A stretch of 7,057 bases of DNA from Phycisphaerae bacterium (GTDB taxonomy: Bacteria > Planctomycetota > Phycisphaerae > Tepidisphaerales > Tepidisphaeraceae): contig JACMJD010000689.1 of the NCBI GenBank assembly GCA_014380825.1, positions 1 to 7,057 of the forward strand, given 5' to 3'. Under the pieces are notes generated by a model that worked only from the letters and a program-made list of their open reading frames with translations, did not search any database and was not told the DNA's origin. This document shows, piece after piece, positions 1 through 6,422 of this stretch; positions within the stretch are counted from its first letter, which is position 1, and the number at the start of each line of letters is the position of its first letter. Made by a program: the position numbers and the translations under genes.

Positions 1-904
1 CGCCGGCTGACAGCTTCGGGTTGTTCGTGCGAAGACTGATGGCCAGACGACTTTCGTGAACCGCAGTCGTCAACGACCACTGCACTTTGTCAAAGCGCAG
101 CAGGAAGTCCGCGAGCACGGCGGGTTTCTCGAGCGAATCGATCGTGCCAAGATGCGAGATCATCGCTTGATCAAAGTATGTCGCGGTCGACAGCGCGGTC
201 GCGTATGCCTGGTAATAGCTCTGCGGCAGATCGACGTAACGCATCTGATACAGCTTGTGCGTGTCGGCGATCAGCGTGAGGCTGGACAGCGCCATCTGAT
301 CCAGCGTGGCCGGCGTTCCCGCGGCGCCGGCGAGATCGCTTTCGATCGCAAAGATCAGCGTCGCGCCAAGCTCCGGCGAGATCTTTTCTTCCAGCTCCAT
401 GAAGTAACTGAAAATGATCGAGCTGGTCGCGCCGACTTCCGGCCGGATATCGCAGAACGAGCATTTCAGTTTTCGCCCGCGCGATGTGTGATGATCGATC
501 ACCGCGGTCGGCACGAGGCCAGCGGGCAGCGGGCTGTACGCAAAGGTCGGCTGCGCATCGAGCAGGATGATCGCGTCATAATCTTTGAGCGCCGAGTCGT
601 TCCACGGCACGACGCTCAGCGGCGTGTGGCGCGTGAACGCGTCGTTGATCCCGCCGCCGATCTGTCCCTTGATCGACATGTCGATCGTTGCGTCTTTCAA
701 TCGCGATCTGAGCAGAGTGCAGAGCGCCAGGCTGCTGGCGAGCGCATCCGGGTCCGGATGGATATGCGTGGTGACTAGGATCTTCTTTTTGTCCGCGAGC
801 AGGCGCAGCAGCTTGCGCGCACGTGGCTTGCCACGAGCTTTGCGGTCAACGGCCGCGGCTTTGCCGGCGGCGGTCTGCACGCATGATTCAACGAACGCGG
901 TCAT
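1..904 (-). CDS. DHH-family phosphoesterase (NrnA/RecJ-like), 3' end beyond window
   Basis: The frame is open from an ATG at 904-902 to the left window edge: 301 codons with no stop, so the C-terminus is missing. All four DHH-superfamily motifs are visible: motif I HIHPDPDAL (D51, D53), motif II ILLDAQPT (D116), motif III VIDHHTS (D137-H138-H139) and motif IV ESDLAGA (D190). In this family these residues bind the divalent metals that hydrolyse phosphodiester bonds in nano-RNA, cyclic dinucleotides or pAp. Residues 225-301 match the linker and the beginning of a DHHA1-type substrate domain; the glycine-rich GGGH motif that normally closes DHHA1 would lie outside the window. The first ~40 residues (basic, Ala/Lys/Arg-rich) precede the usual fold start. 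No signal peptide or membrane segment is seen, so the protein is presumably cytosolic. Family assignment is firm; the exact substrate (oligoribonuclease versus c-di-AMP/pAp phosphatase) cannot be decided. A GGAGG lies 16 nt before the ATG, too far to be a normal ribosome site. This gene contains none of the repeats that fill the operon upstream. Confidence 0.9.
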   Translation of the reverse strand, partial: MTAFVESCVQTAAGKAAAVDRKARGKPRARKLLRLLADKKKILVTTHIHPDPDALASSLALCTLLRSRLKDATIDMSIKGQIGGGINDAFTRHTPLSVVPWNDSALKDYDAIILLDAQPTFAYSPLPAGLVPTAVIDHHTSRGRKLKCSFCDIRPEVGATSSIIFSYFMELEEKISPELGATLIFAIESDLAGAAGTPATLDQMALSSLTLIADTHKLYQMRYVDLPQSYYQAYATALSTATYFDQAMISHLGTIDSLEKPAVLADFLLRFDKVQWSLTTAVHESRLAISLRTNNPKLSAG

Positions 905-914
905 ACTATGGGGA

Positions 915-944
915 ATTATACCTCCGGCAAGATTAGATCGGCAG
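915..944 (-). promoter_or_regulatory. Putative promoter of the DHH phosphoesterase gene
   Basis: A perfect TATAAT lies at 920-915 on the minus strand, only 10 nt before the ATG at 904. The best -35 candidate, CTGCCG at 944-939 with an 18-nt spacer, matches consensus at only 3 of 6 positions. If this -10 is used, transcription would start about 4 nt before the ATG or on it, giving a nearly leaderless mRNA; this would fit the lack of a correctly spaced Shine-Dalgarno sequence. The GGAGG at 925-921 would then be part of the spacer and not a ribosome site. This is pattern-based only. Confidence 0.35.
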
Positions 945-1010
945 GTAAGGAATGCGGGGTGAGACCGGTTGGAAAGCCCGATAAGAAGCGTGCATTATTC
1001 TCGCGTTTTT

Positions 1011-1065
1011 GTGTAGCCCCGCCGCTTGCGGCGGGTGAATCCCGCTGCAAGCGGCGGAGCTACAC
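1011..1065. repeat. Intergenic 55-bp palindromic (REP-like) element
   Basis: The two 25-nt arms (1011-1035 and 1041-1065) are complementary at 23 of 25 positions around a 5-nt loop TGAAT. The core is CCGCCGCTTGC facing GCAAGCGGCGG. It lies 15 nt past the dnaE2 stop. On the minus strand the hairpin is followed by AAAAA and not by a U-run, so it is not a standard intrinsic terminator, although it could still stabilise the 3' end of the operon mRNA. The rest of 905-1079 shows only the promoter described separately. Confidence 0.8.
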
Positions 1066-1079
1066 GGGAGGTGACGCGA

Positions 1080-4000
1080 TCAGTGAAAGTCCCGCGAACT
1101 GAGCTCAAAGCCACGAATCAGCTCACTTCGATCAAACATCCGCTTCGCCATCACATGCACGACCTGGCCCTGGCGCTCGATGTAGCCATCGCATTGGAGC
1201 AAGCCCGCATGACGGGCGGCGGCGCGGTACGTGTCGAACGTGTTCGGACGAACGATCAGGTTCACCACGCCGGTTTCGTCTTCCAGTGTGATAAACACGA
1301 TGCCCGAAGCCGTGCCGGGCCGCTGACGGATCAACACCAGGCCCGCGACTTTCACCCAGCGACCGTGGGGTAGATCGTTCGCGTCGTGCGCGGTGAGGAT
1401 TTTCTGAGCGGTCAACGTGTCGCGCACGAGGGCCACCGGATGTTTCTTCAGCGACAGGTGCGTCGTCGAATAATCGGTCATCACTTCCTGACCCAGCGGC
1501 ATGATGGGAAGCTCAACTTCGGATTTCGGATTTCGGATTTCGGGATTCCCGAAAAGTTCGGGCGCATCATCGTGAAGTTCGATCGCTTGCCAAAGCGCCT
1601 GGCGGCGAGACAGATCGATCGATCCATACGCGTCGGCCTCGGCGAGTCGCTCGATTGCTTTGCGAGAAAGTTGCGTGAGATGTTGGAACTGCTCGACCGA
1701 TTCGAAACGGTTCGTGGTTGCGCGCGATCGCGCCTCGACGATGCGATGGGCGAATTCTTCGCGGAAGCCTTTGATCTGACGAAAGCCAAGACGCACGCAC
1801 GGACCGTTCAATCCCCAAGTAGTTTTGTCGTCTTGTCCCTTCGCCCCGTACTCGGGGAGAGGGCCAGGGTGAGGGGTCTGCGCGTACTCGCGTCTTCGCA
1901 ACAGCGAAGAGTCTTCGCGCAGCGTCGACCCCTCACCCCAACCCTCTCCCGGCGTAACGGGCGAGGCAGCAAGCGTGCAATTCCACTCGCTCTCATTCAC
2001 ATCAACCGGCAGAACGGTCACACCATGTTCTTTCGCATCGCGAACGATCTGCGCCGGCGCGTAAAAACCCATCGGCTGACTGTTCAACAGTGCGCAGCAG
2101 AACACAGCCGGGTGATGTCGTTTGAGCCAGCAGCTTACGTACACCAGCAGTGCGAACGACGCCGAGTGTGATTCGGGAAAACCATATTCGCCGAAGCCCT
2201 GGATTTGCTCGAATGTTCGCTCGGCGAAGTCTTGTTCGTAGCCGTTCTTGATCATGCCTTCGATGATCTTCTTATGAAATCCAAGGATCGCGCCGCTGCG
2301 TCGCCACGCCGCCATCGCGCGGCGGAGCTGATCGGCTTCATCCGCCGTGAACGACGCCGCGACCATCGCGACTTTCATCGCTTGTTCCTGAAACAGCGGG
2401 ACGCCCAGCGTCTTGCTTAAGACACCCTTGAGCGCTTCACTCGGATACGAAACGGCTTCTTCGCCGTTTCGTCGTCGCAGATATGGGTGGACCATGTTGC
2501 CTTGAATCGGACCCGGTCGCACGATCGCGACTTCGATCACGATGTCGTAGAAGTTTCGCGGACGAAGACGTGGGAGCATGGACATCTGCGCGCGCGATTC
2601 GATTTGGAAGACACCGATGGTGTCCGCGTCGCAGATCATGTCGTAAACAGCGGGATCGTCGGGGGGGACAGTATGTAACTGATAGCGCCTTCCTTCGTAG
2701 CCACGATCGCAAGATCGTGGATTCAGACCGCGTAATGGGTCCACCATCTTGCGATCGTGGCTACGAGGTGCTTCCAGCAACTTGAACGCTTTCGAAATGC
2801 ACGTGAGCATCCCGAGCGCGAGCACATCGACTTTGAGCAACCCGAGTTCTTCGATGTCATCCTTGTCCCATTCAACCACAGTCCGATCTTCCATGCTCGC
2901 GTTTTCGATCGGGACCATCTCACACAACGGTCCGCGACACATGATCATTCCACCCGTGTGTTGACCGAGATGGCGCGGGAAACCGAGCATTTCCGCGACG
3001 AGCGCGACGACTCGTTGCACCGTCGGATCGCGCCCGTCGATACCGGCTTCTTTCAATTGGTCGGGAGACAGCGTTCCACGATGCCACCAGTCCAACCGCT
3101 TGGCGAGCGAATCGACCGTGTCGACCGACATGCCCATCGCTTTGCCCACATCACGCACCGCAGAGCGGCCGCGATAGGTTATCAAAGTCGCGGTCATGCC
3201 CGAGCGATCGCGTCCATACTTCTGATAGACGTATTGAATGACTTCTTCACGGCGTTCGTGTTCGAAATCGACGTCGATATCGGGTGGCTCGTTGCGCGCA
3301 GCGGAGACGAATCGTTCAAACAGCAGATCGACTTCGGCGGGATTGACGCTGGTGATGCCGATGCAATAACACACCGTAGAGTTAGCGGCTGAGCCACGGC
3401 CTTGACAGAGAATGCCGCGCGCGCGGGCGAACTTCACGAGATCGTAAACAGTTAGGAAATAGGCTTCGTAACGCAGTTTCTCGATGAGCTGAAGTTCATG
3501 CACGATCGCGGCGCTCACTCGTTCTGGAATTCCTTGCGGATATCGTTCCGCAGCGCCGCGCCAAGCGAGATCGGTGAGAAATTGCAGCGGTGTTTGTCCC
3601 TCAGGCACGACTTCATCCGGATATTCATATTTCAACTCGCCCAAGCTGAAATCACACCGCTCGGCGATCTCGATCCCGCGTCGAATCGCCTGTGGATGAT
3701 CAGCAAACAGCCGATGTATCTGCTCGGGCGATTTGAGATATCGCTCGCCATTCGGGAACAACTTGAATCCCGCATCGTGGATTGTGCATTTGTGATGAAC
3801 ACAGGTGAGCACATCTTGGAGCGCGCGACGACCCGGATCGTGATAATGAACCGCGTTGGTCGCGAGGAGTGGAATGTGCGTTGCGCGACTGAGGTCGACC
3901 ATGCGACGAAGATGCGAGTCATCGTCAGCGCCATAAACGCGCGAAACAGTGAGCGAGAGACGATCACCGAGCGCATCACGTAAATAGTCGATCGCATCTC

Positions 4001-4484
4001 GATGATTGCTTGCGAAACCGCCCCTCGACAATGCTCGGGGCAGGCAAGCGGCAGCAGCGATCAGTCCAACACTGTGCGCGACGAAATCATCGATCGACAG
4101 CTCGCATTTCCCTTTTTCGACGCGCCGTTTTCCCAACGTCAGCATTCGACACAACCGTCCATACGCAGCGCGATCGGTTGCCCAGACAAGCAGATCCGGT
4201 CCATCGGTCAGCGGGATTCGCGAACCGATCAGCAGCTTCATCTTGCAGCTTTTCGCGGCAGCATGCGCACGGACGACACCGGCCAAGGTGTGATGATCCG
4301 TGATCGCGATCGCGCGGTAACCCAGCTCGGCGGCGTTGTAGACCAGCTCGTCCGGATGGCTCGCGCCGCGCAAAAACGTGAAATTGCTGGTGACGTCCAG
4401 CTCGGCGTAGTCGAGGTCGCAATGCGCGACACGCGTTGGTGGCGGCAAGGGTTCGCGGGATTTTGGATCAGGGGATTCGGGCAT
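1080..4484 (-). CDS. dnaE2: Error-prone DNA polymerase III alpha subunit DnaE2 (ImuC)
   Basis: DnaE2 is the catalytic C-family polymerase of the ImuA-ImuB-DnaE2 mutasome, which carries out mutagenic lesion bypass. From the ATG at 4484 the protein is 1134 aa. The PHP domain covers roughly residues 26-260 (YAELDVTSNFTFLRGASHP, ITDHHTLAG with D63). The palm carries PDIDVDF with catalytic D404 and D406, and KVD with D553, close to E. coli PolIII alpha D401/D403/D555. PGPIQGNMVHP and FQEQAMKVA mark the fingers region, SRKAIERLAEADAYGS is the helix-hairpin-helix, and an OB fold occupies about 1030-1134. The C-terminus ELSSRDFH is typical of DnaE2. Three repeat-derived inserts (residues ~574-597, ~840-883 and ~976-990) make it longer than the usual 1030-1090 aa. 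An in-frame TTG at 4523 would add 13 residues read from a dispersed repeat, so ATG 4484 is preferred, although neither start has a clear Shine-Dalgarno sequence. The gene lies 123 nt downstream of imuB and is presumably co-transcribed with it. Confidence 0.95.
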   Translation of the reverse strand: MPESPDPKSREPLPPPTRVAHCDLDYAELDVTSNFTFLRGASHPDELVYNAAELGYRAIAITDHHTLAGVVRAHAAAKSCKMKLLIGSRIPLTDGPDLLVWATDRAAYGRLCRMLTLGKRRVEKGKCELSIDDFVAHSVGLIAAAACLPRALSRGGFASNHRDAIDYLRDALGDRLSLTVSRVYGADDDSHLRRMVDLSRATHIPLLATNAVHYHDPGRRALQDVLTCVHHKCTIHDAGFKLFPNGERYLKSPEQIHRLFADHPQAIRRGIEIAERCDFSLGELKYEYPDEVVPEGQTPLQFLTDLAWRGAAERYPQGIPERVSAAIVHELQLIEKLRYEAYFLTVYDLVKFARARGILCQGRGSAANSTVCYCIGITSVNPAEVDLLFERFVSAARNEPPDIDVDFEHERREEVIQYVYQKYGRDRSGMTATLITYRGRSAVRDVGKAMGMSVDTVDSLAKRLDWWHRGTLSPDQLKEAGIDGRDPTVQRVVALVAEMLGFPRHLGQHTGGMIMCRGPLCEMVPIENASMEDRTVVEWDKDDIEELGLLKVDVLALGMLTCISKAFKLLEAPRSHDRKMVDPLRGLNPRSCDRGYEGRRYQLHTVPPDDPAVYDMICDADTIGVFQIESRAQMSMLPRLRPRNFYDIVIEVAIVRPGPIQGNMVHPYLRRRNGEEAVSYPSEALKGVLSKTLGVPLFQEQAMKVAMVAASFTADEADQLRRAMAAWRRSGAILGFHKKIIEGMIKNGYEQDFAERTFEQIQGFGEYGFPESHSASFALLVYVSCWLKRHHPAVFCCALLNSQPMGFYAPAQIVRDAKEHGVTVLPVDVNESEWNCTLAASPVTPGEGWGEGSTLREDSSLLRRREYAQTPHPGPLPEYGAKGQDDKTTWGLNGPCVRLGFRQIKGFREEFAHRIVEARSRATTNRFESVEQFQHLTQLSRKAIERLAEADAYGSIDLSRRQALWQAIELHDDAPELFGNPEIRNPKSEVELPIMPLGQEVMTDYSTTHLSLKKHPVALVRDTLTAQKILTAHDANDLPHGRWVKVAGLVLIRQRPGTASGIVFITLEDETGVVNLIVRPNTFDTYRAAARHAGLLQCDGYIERQGQVVHVMAKRMFDRSELIRGFELSSRDFH
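1520..1551. repeat. Short tandem repeat (CGGATTT x3) inside dnaE2
   Basis: Three exact copies of the 7-mer CGGATTT occupy 1520-1540. They run into the small palindrome CGGGATTCCCG at 1541-1551. In dnaE2 the stretch reads GNPEIRNPKSEV, at a linker between the helix-hairpin-helix and OB regions. A similar IR-P-like repeat (AIRHPKPAIRN) occurs in imuB at about 6065-6110, which suggests one dispersed repeat family; dispersal elsewhere in the genome was not tested. Confidence 0.7.
1838..1966. repeat. Palindromic element inserted in frame in dnaE2
   Basis: The core arms 1855-1878 and 1927-1950 are complementary at 21 of 24 positions. Weaker outer arms extend to about 1838 and 1966, and an inner hairpin pairs TCTTCGC with GCGAAGA around 1893-1910. 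With these bounds the element is 129 bp (43 codons). It reads PVTPGEGWGEG at one end and TPHPGPLPEYG at the other in the dnaE2 frame. From memory, GEGWGEG/PHPGPLP peptides are frequent translations of dispersed palindromes in PVC and other environmental genomes. The edges are approximate. Confidence 0.8.
2695..2766. repeat. 72-bp palindrome inserted in frame in dnaE2
   Basis: The arms 2695-2715 and 2746-2766 are perfect 21-bp inverted repeats, and pairing continues imperfectly to about 2725/2736. Each arm is itself palindromic: CCACGATC-GCAA-GATCGTGG at 2701-2720, with a counterpart at 2741-2760. The element is exactly 24 codons. It adds the peptide RSHDRKMVDPLRGLNPRSC and flanking residues about 20 residues after catalytic D553, in a loop that is short in other family members. 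Confidence 0.85.
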
Positions 4485-4498
4485 TGGTGTGAAATGAG

Positions 4499-4599
4499 CA
4501 ATGACCAAGGTCGCAATGACCAATCAATGAATAAGCACCAAGCACGAATTTTGGGTTTGGTCATTGCTCATTGATTGGTCATTGATCCTTGATCATTGG
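4499..4599. repeat. Imperfect palindrome filling the imuB-dnaE2 gap
   Basis: A perfect 17-bp inverted repeat (4514-4530 and 4568-4584) extends outward into imperfect arms reaching about 4499 and 4599. The sequence is rich in the word CAATGACCAA and its complement TTGGTCATTG. It covers most of the 123-nt space between the imuB stop and the dnaE2 ATG, and it would encode the N-terminal extension MVIATLVIAHF if the TTG at 4523 were used. No promoter, U-run or Shine-Dalgarno sequence is evident in it. Confidence 0.75.
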
Positions 4600-4607
4600 T
4601 TATTCCC

Positions 4608-6422
4608 TCATTCAAATTCTCCATGCACAAACCATTTTCCCGTTTCCTGCACACGAAACACCCAGAACCGCTGTCCTGACTTTTCGTCTTCAACGTCGAA
4701 GTAATCCCGCGTCTTATCGTGTCCGCGCCACCATTGACCGGCGATGCGCTCAGGGCCGATGGAGTGGGACAGGCGGTGCGTCGCGCCGCCATAGCTTGGG
4801 CGGGAGAACTGGATTGGAAAACCATCGGCATGATCCGATGGTGAGACGGTCACCAAAATCTCTTCAGGCCAATCGAACAAGTGAAGCGGACGAAGTTCGT
4901 GGCATGGGCGCCTCGCCCATGCATTTATCGCTTGAGCGCCGGGCGCATGGGCGAGGCGCCCATGCCACGTGAATGCGTACTCCGGCACATGCGATTCGAT
5001 CGGCTCCGCCTGCGCGACTGTTTCCTGTCCCATCCGCACGCTCAGCCGCTCGATCAGGTGATCCAGCTCGATCTCGCCGGCGAATTCTTCGTGTTCGAGC
5101 AGCGCGATCTGCTCATCGCTGACGCGCTGGGCGCTGGTGACGATCAACTGGATGCCAAGAAATCCGACATCGGTCTCGACCGTTTCCATCGCGCAGCGAA
5201 GTAGGTTGAACAGATTCACCGGATCGCGGCTCGGACGAGACAATCGAATCGATTTGTACAGCGTGACCGCGTAAGGCCGAAAGAATTCCACGTCGATCGC
5301 TCGGGCGCCGCAACCACGTTTGAGCAGGTCGGCCACGATCGTTTTCAGCAGCGTTTTGAAGACCAGCCAGATCGCTTCGAGCGAATCGACCGAGCCGTCG
5401 AAATCCATCCGCGCGCTGATGGGCGAAAATGGTTCCAGCGGCACAAGCGGCTCGGCGATGCGACCGAACGCTTGATCGATGCGAAGCAATAACTGCTGAC
5501 CGAATCTCGCCGGCAACGATTCGCGCGGGAGTTTGGTGAGCTGCCCGATCGTCGTCAGACCCAGGTGGTGCAATGATTCGACGATTGTCTCATCCAAGCG
5601 AAGTGCTGAAGGACGGAGTTCGAGCAGGGCGTTGTGCAGCTCATCTTGCTCGACGATCGCGTCTTGATGCTTTGGCGAAAATGTGAGCGCCCACGCCGCG
5701 GCAGGATTCGGTGCGACGGTCAGATGTGCGGTGATGCGAAATCGATCGAGTGCATCGCGCACGCGCGGGATGATTTTATCGATCCCACCGAATACGCGTT
5801 CGCAACCGGTGAGGTCGAGGAAGAGACCGTGGTTTTGTATTGCCGCAAGCGGCGAAACAATCGGTGAGAAGCGCATCATCCATCGAGCGAGCGCTTCAAG
5901 TGCAATCGCATCTCGATACGGTTCGTGCGATGCATGCTTCACCGTCGCATCGAGCGCACGGGCTTCGCTTAATGTCATCCCGGGACGAATACTCTTCGCG
6001 CGGGCCGCATCATTCACAGCGACGATCAGTTCGCGCTGCGCGATGGGTTGAACGAGAACCAGAGCATTGCGGATCGCGGGTTTCGGATGGCGGATTGCAG
6101 GATCGGGAGCGAATCCGGATGCGAGCGATGCGCTGGGTTTTGTCAGGTTCTTCTTCGGTCGCTCGATCCAGACTTGATGTGACCAGCGACGAACTCTAGC
6201 AGGGGCAATTCTTTGTTTGTTGTACGAAACGGATCCGAGTCTTCGGAGTATCTCAGACCCGGCGTGTGAAGCGGACGCGATCGCATTTCCAGTTATTCTG
6301 CATTCTTCATTCTGCATTCTGCGTTCAGACTCACGCTGTCGCGCGAGTTGTCGCCGGAAGCGGTCGATCGGCCAGTTGCTCAAGCGTACGCAGAGGATGG
6401 ACTTGGATGCTGTTGGTTTCAC
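4608..6422 (-). CDS. imuB: ImuB, catalytically inactive Y-family polymerase-like mutasome subunit
   Basis: ImuB is the scaffold that links DnaE2, ImuA and the sliding clamp in mutagenic lesion bypass. The start is a GTG at 6422-6420 with GGAG seven nt upstream, giving 604 aa. The N-terminus SILCVRLSNWPIDRF is the palm start with the first metal-binding Asp absent. IRPGMTLSEARAL (~146-157) and GLFLDLTGCERVFGG follow; the Ser-Ile-Asp-Glu motif of active Y-family enzymes is replaced by Gln-Asn-His-Gly just before LFLDLTG, so the catalytic acids are missing, as is normal for ImuB. A helix-hairpin-helix (LTKLPRESLPARFG) and a little-finger-like region come next. The ImuB-specific C-terminus is intact (GPERIAGQWWRG, RDYFDVEDEKSGQRFWVFR, KWFVHGEFE). 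Two repeat-derived inserts, about residues 31-118 and 485-509, explain its length above the usual ~480-540 aa. I do not see a clear clamp-binding motif. The 5' end overlaps imuA by 92 nt in another frame. Confidence 0.93.
   Translation of the reverse strand: MKPTASKSILCVRLSNWPIDRFRRQLARQRESERRMQNEECRITGNAIASASHAGSEILRRLGSVSYNKQRIAPARVRRWSHQVWIERPKKNLTKPSASLASGFAPDPAIRHPKPAIRNALVLVQPIAQRELIVAVNDAARAKSIRPGMTLSEARALDATVKHASHEPYRDAIALEALARWMMRFSPIVSPLAAIQNHGLFLDLTGCERVFGGIDKIIPRVRDALDRFRITAHLTVAPNPAAAWALTFSPKHQDAIVEQDELHNALLELRPSALRLDETIVESLHHLGLTTIGQLTKLPRESLPARFGQQLLLRIDQAFGRIAEPLVPLEPFSPISARMDFDGSVDSLEAIWLVFKTLLKTIVADLLKRGCGARAIDVEFFRPYAVTLYKSIRLSRPSRDPVNLFNLLRCAMETVETDVGFLGIQLIVTSAQRVSDEQIALLEHEEFAGEIELDHLIERLSVRMGQETVAQAEPIESHVPEYAFTWHGRLAHAPGAQAINAWARRPCHELRPLHLFDWPEEILVTVSPSDHADGFPIQFSRPSYGGATHRLSHSIGPERIAGQWWRGHDKTRDYFDVEDEKSGQRFWVFRVQETGKWFVHGEFE
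4898..4969. repeat. 72-bp palindrome inserted in frame in imuB
   Basis: Perfect 25-bp arms (4898-4922 and 4945-4969) flank a 22-nt loop. The arms contain CATGGGCGCCTCGCCCATG, which is itself palindromic. The element is 24 codons and supplies the peptide WHGRLAHAPGAQAINAWAR plus a few residues, between the HVPEYAF segment and the RPLHLF segment of ImuB, which are normally joined by a variable linker. It is open in at least three of the six frames. Confidence 0.87.
6065..6115. repeat. Degenerate GCGGAT-type repeat in imuB
   Basis: Related words (GCGGATCGCGG, TTTCGGATGGCGGATTGC) recur here and read DPAIRHPKPAIRNA in ImuB. The stretch resembles the CGGATTT repeat inside dnaE2 at 1520-1540. It forms the distal end of the extra segment near the ImuB N-terminus, just before the conserved strand LVLVQP. 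The copies are degenerate and the bounds approximate. Confidence 0.5.
6231..6250. repeat. Small hairpin within the ImuB N-terminal insert
   Basis: TCCGA at 6234-6238 faces TCGGA at 6243-6247 around GTCT. It reads as part of GSEILRRLGSVSY in ImuB, within the segment (residues ~31-118) that has no counterpart in the family as I know it. It may be a remnant of another palindromic element; evidence is slight. Confidence 0.3.
6295..6328. repeat. ATTCTGC tandem repeat in imuB, next to the imuA stop
   Basis: ATTCTGC-like 7-mers are repeated here (ATTCTGC, ATTCTT, CATTCTGC, ATTCTGC, then a degenerate GTTC). In ImuB the stretch reads ERRMQNEECRI. It begins immediately downstream of the imuA stop codon (6331-6333 on the plus coordinate) and opens the ~88-residue insert of ImuB. 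From memory this is a commonly dispersed motif in environmental genomes; no search was possible. Confidence 0.65.

Noticed and set aside
56..778. Long plus-strand open frame (240 aa, Arg-rich) opposite the DHH gene
   Set aside because: The opposite strand encodes clear DHH motifs in a frame open across the whole region; the plus-strand translation has no recognisable domain and has the Arg-rich composition of antisense reading.
1011..1065. Intrinsic terminator for dnaE2
   Set aside because: On the minus strand the stem is followed by AAAAA and not by a U-run; on the plus strand the T-run precedes the stem.
1386..2171. Plus-strand open frame of 261 aa opposite dnaE2
   Set aside because: It is antisense to conserved DnaE2 sequence and stays open partly because the repeat elements have few stops in any frame; no domain or ribosome site supports it.
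4300..4320. Highly iterated GCGATCGC (HIP1-like) site suggesting a cyanobacterium
   Set aside because: GATCG words are frequent throughout, but mostly without the full octamer, and the gene set and repeat style fit a planctomycete-like genome better.
4002..4574. Plus-strand open frame of 190 aa opposite the dnaE2 5' end
   Set aside because: It lies antisense to the PHP domain and its last third is the CAATGACCAA palindrome; nothing supports expression.
4485..4607. LexA/SOS operator for dnaE2 in the imuB-dnaE2 gap
   Set aside because: No recognisable LexA-type box was found; the dyads there belong to the dispersed palindrome. An operator would be expected upstream of imuA, outside the window.
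1520..6328. CRISPR array
   Set aside because: The repeats are palindromic or very short tandem units scattered within genes, with no regular repeat-spacer pattern and no cas genes.
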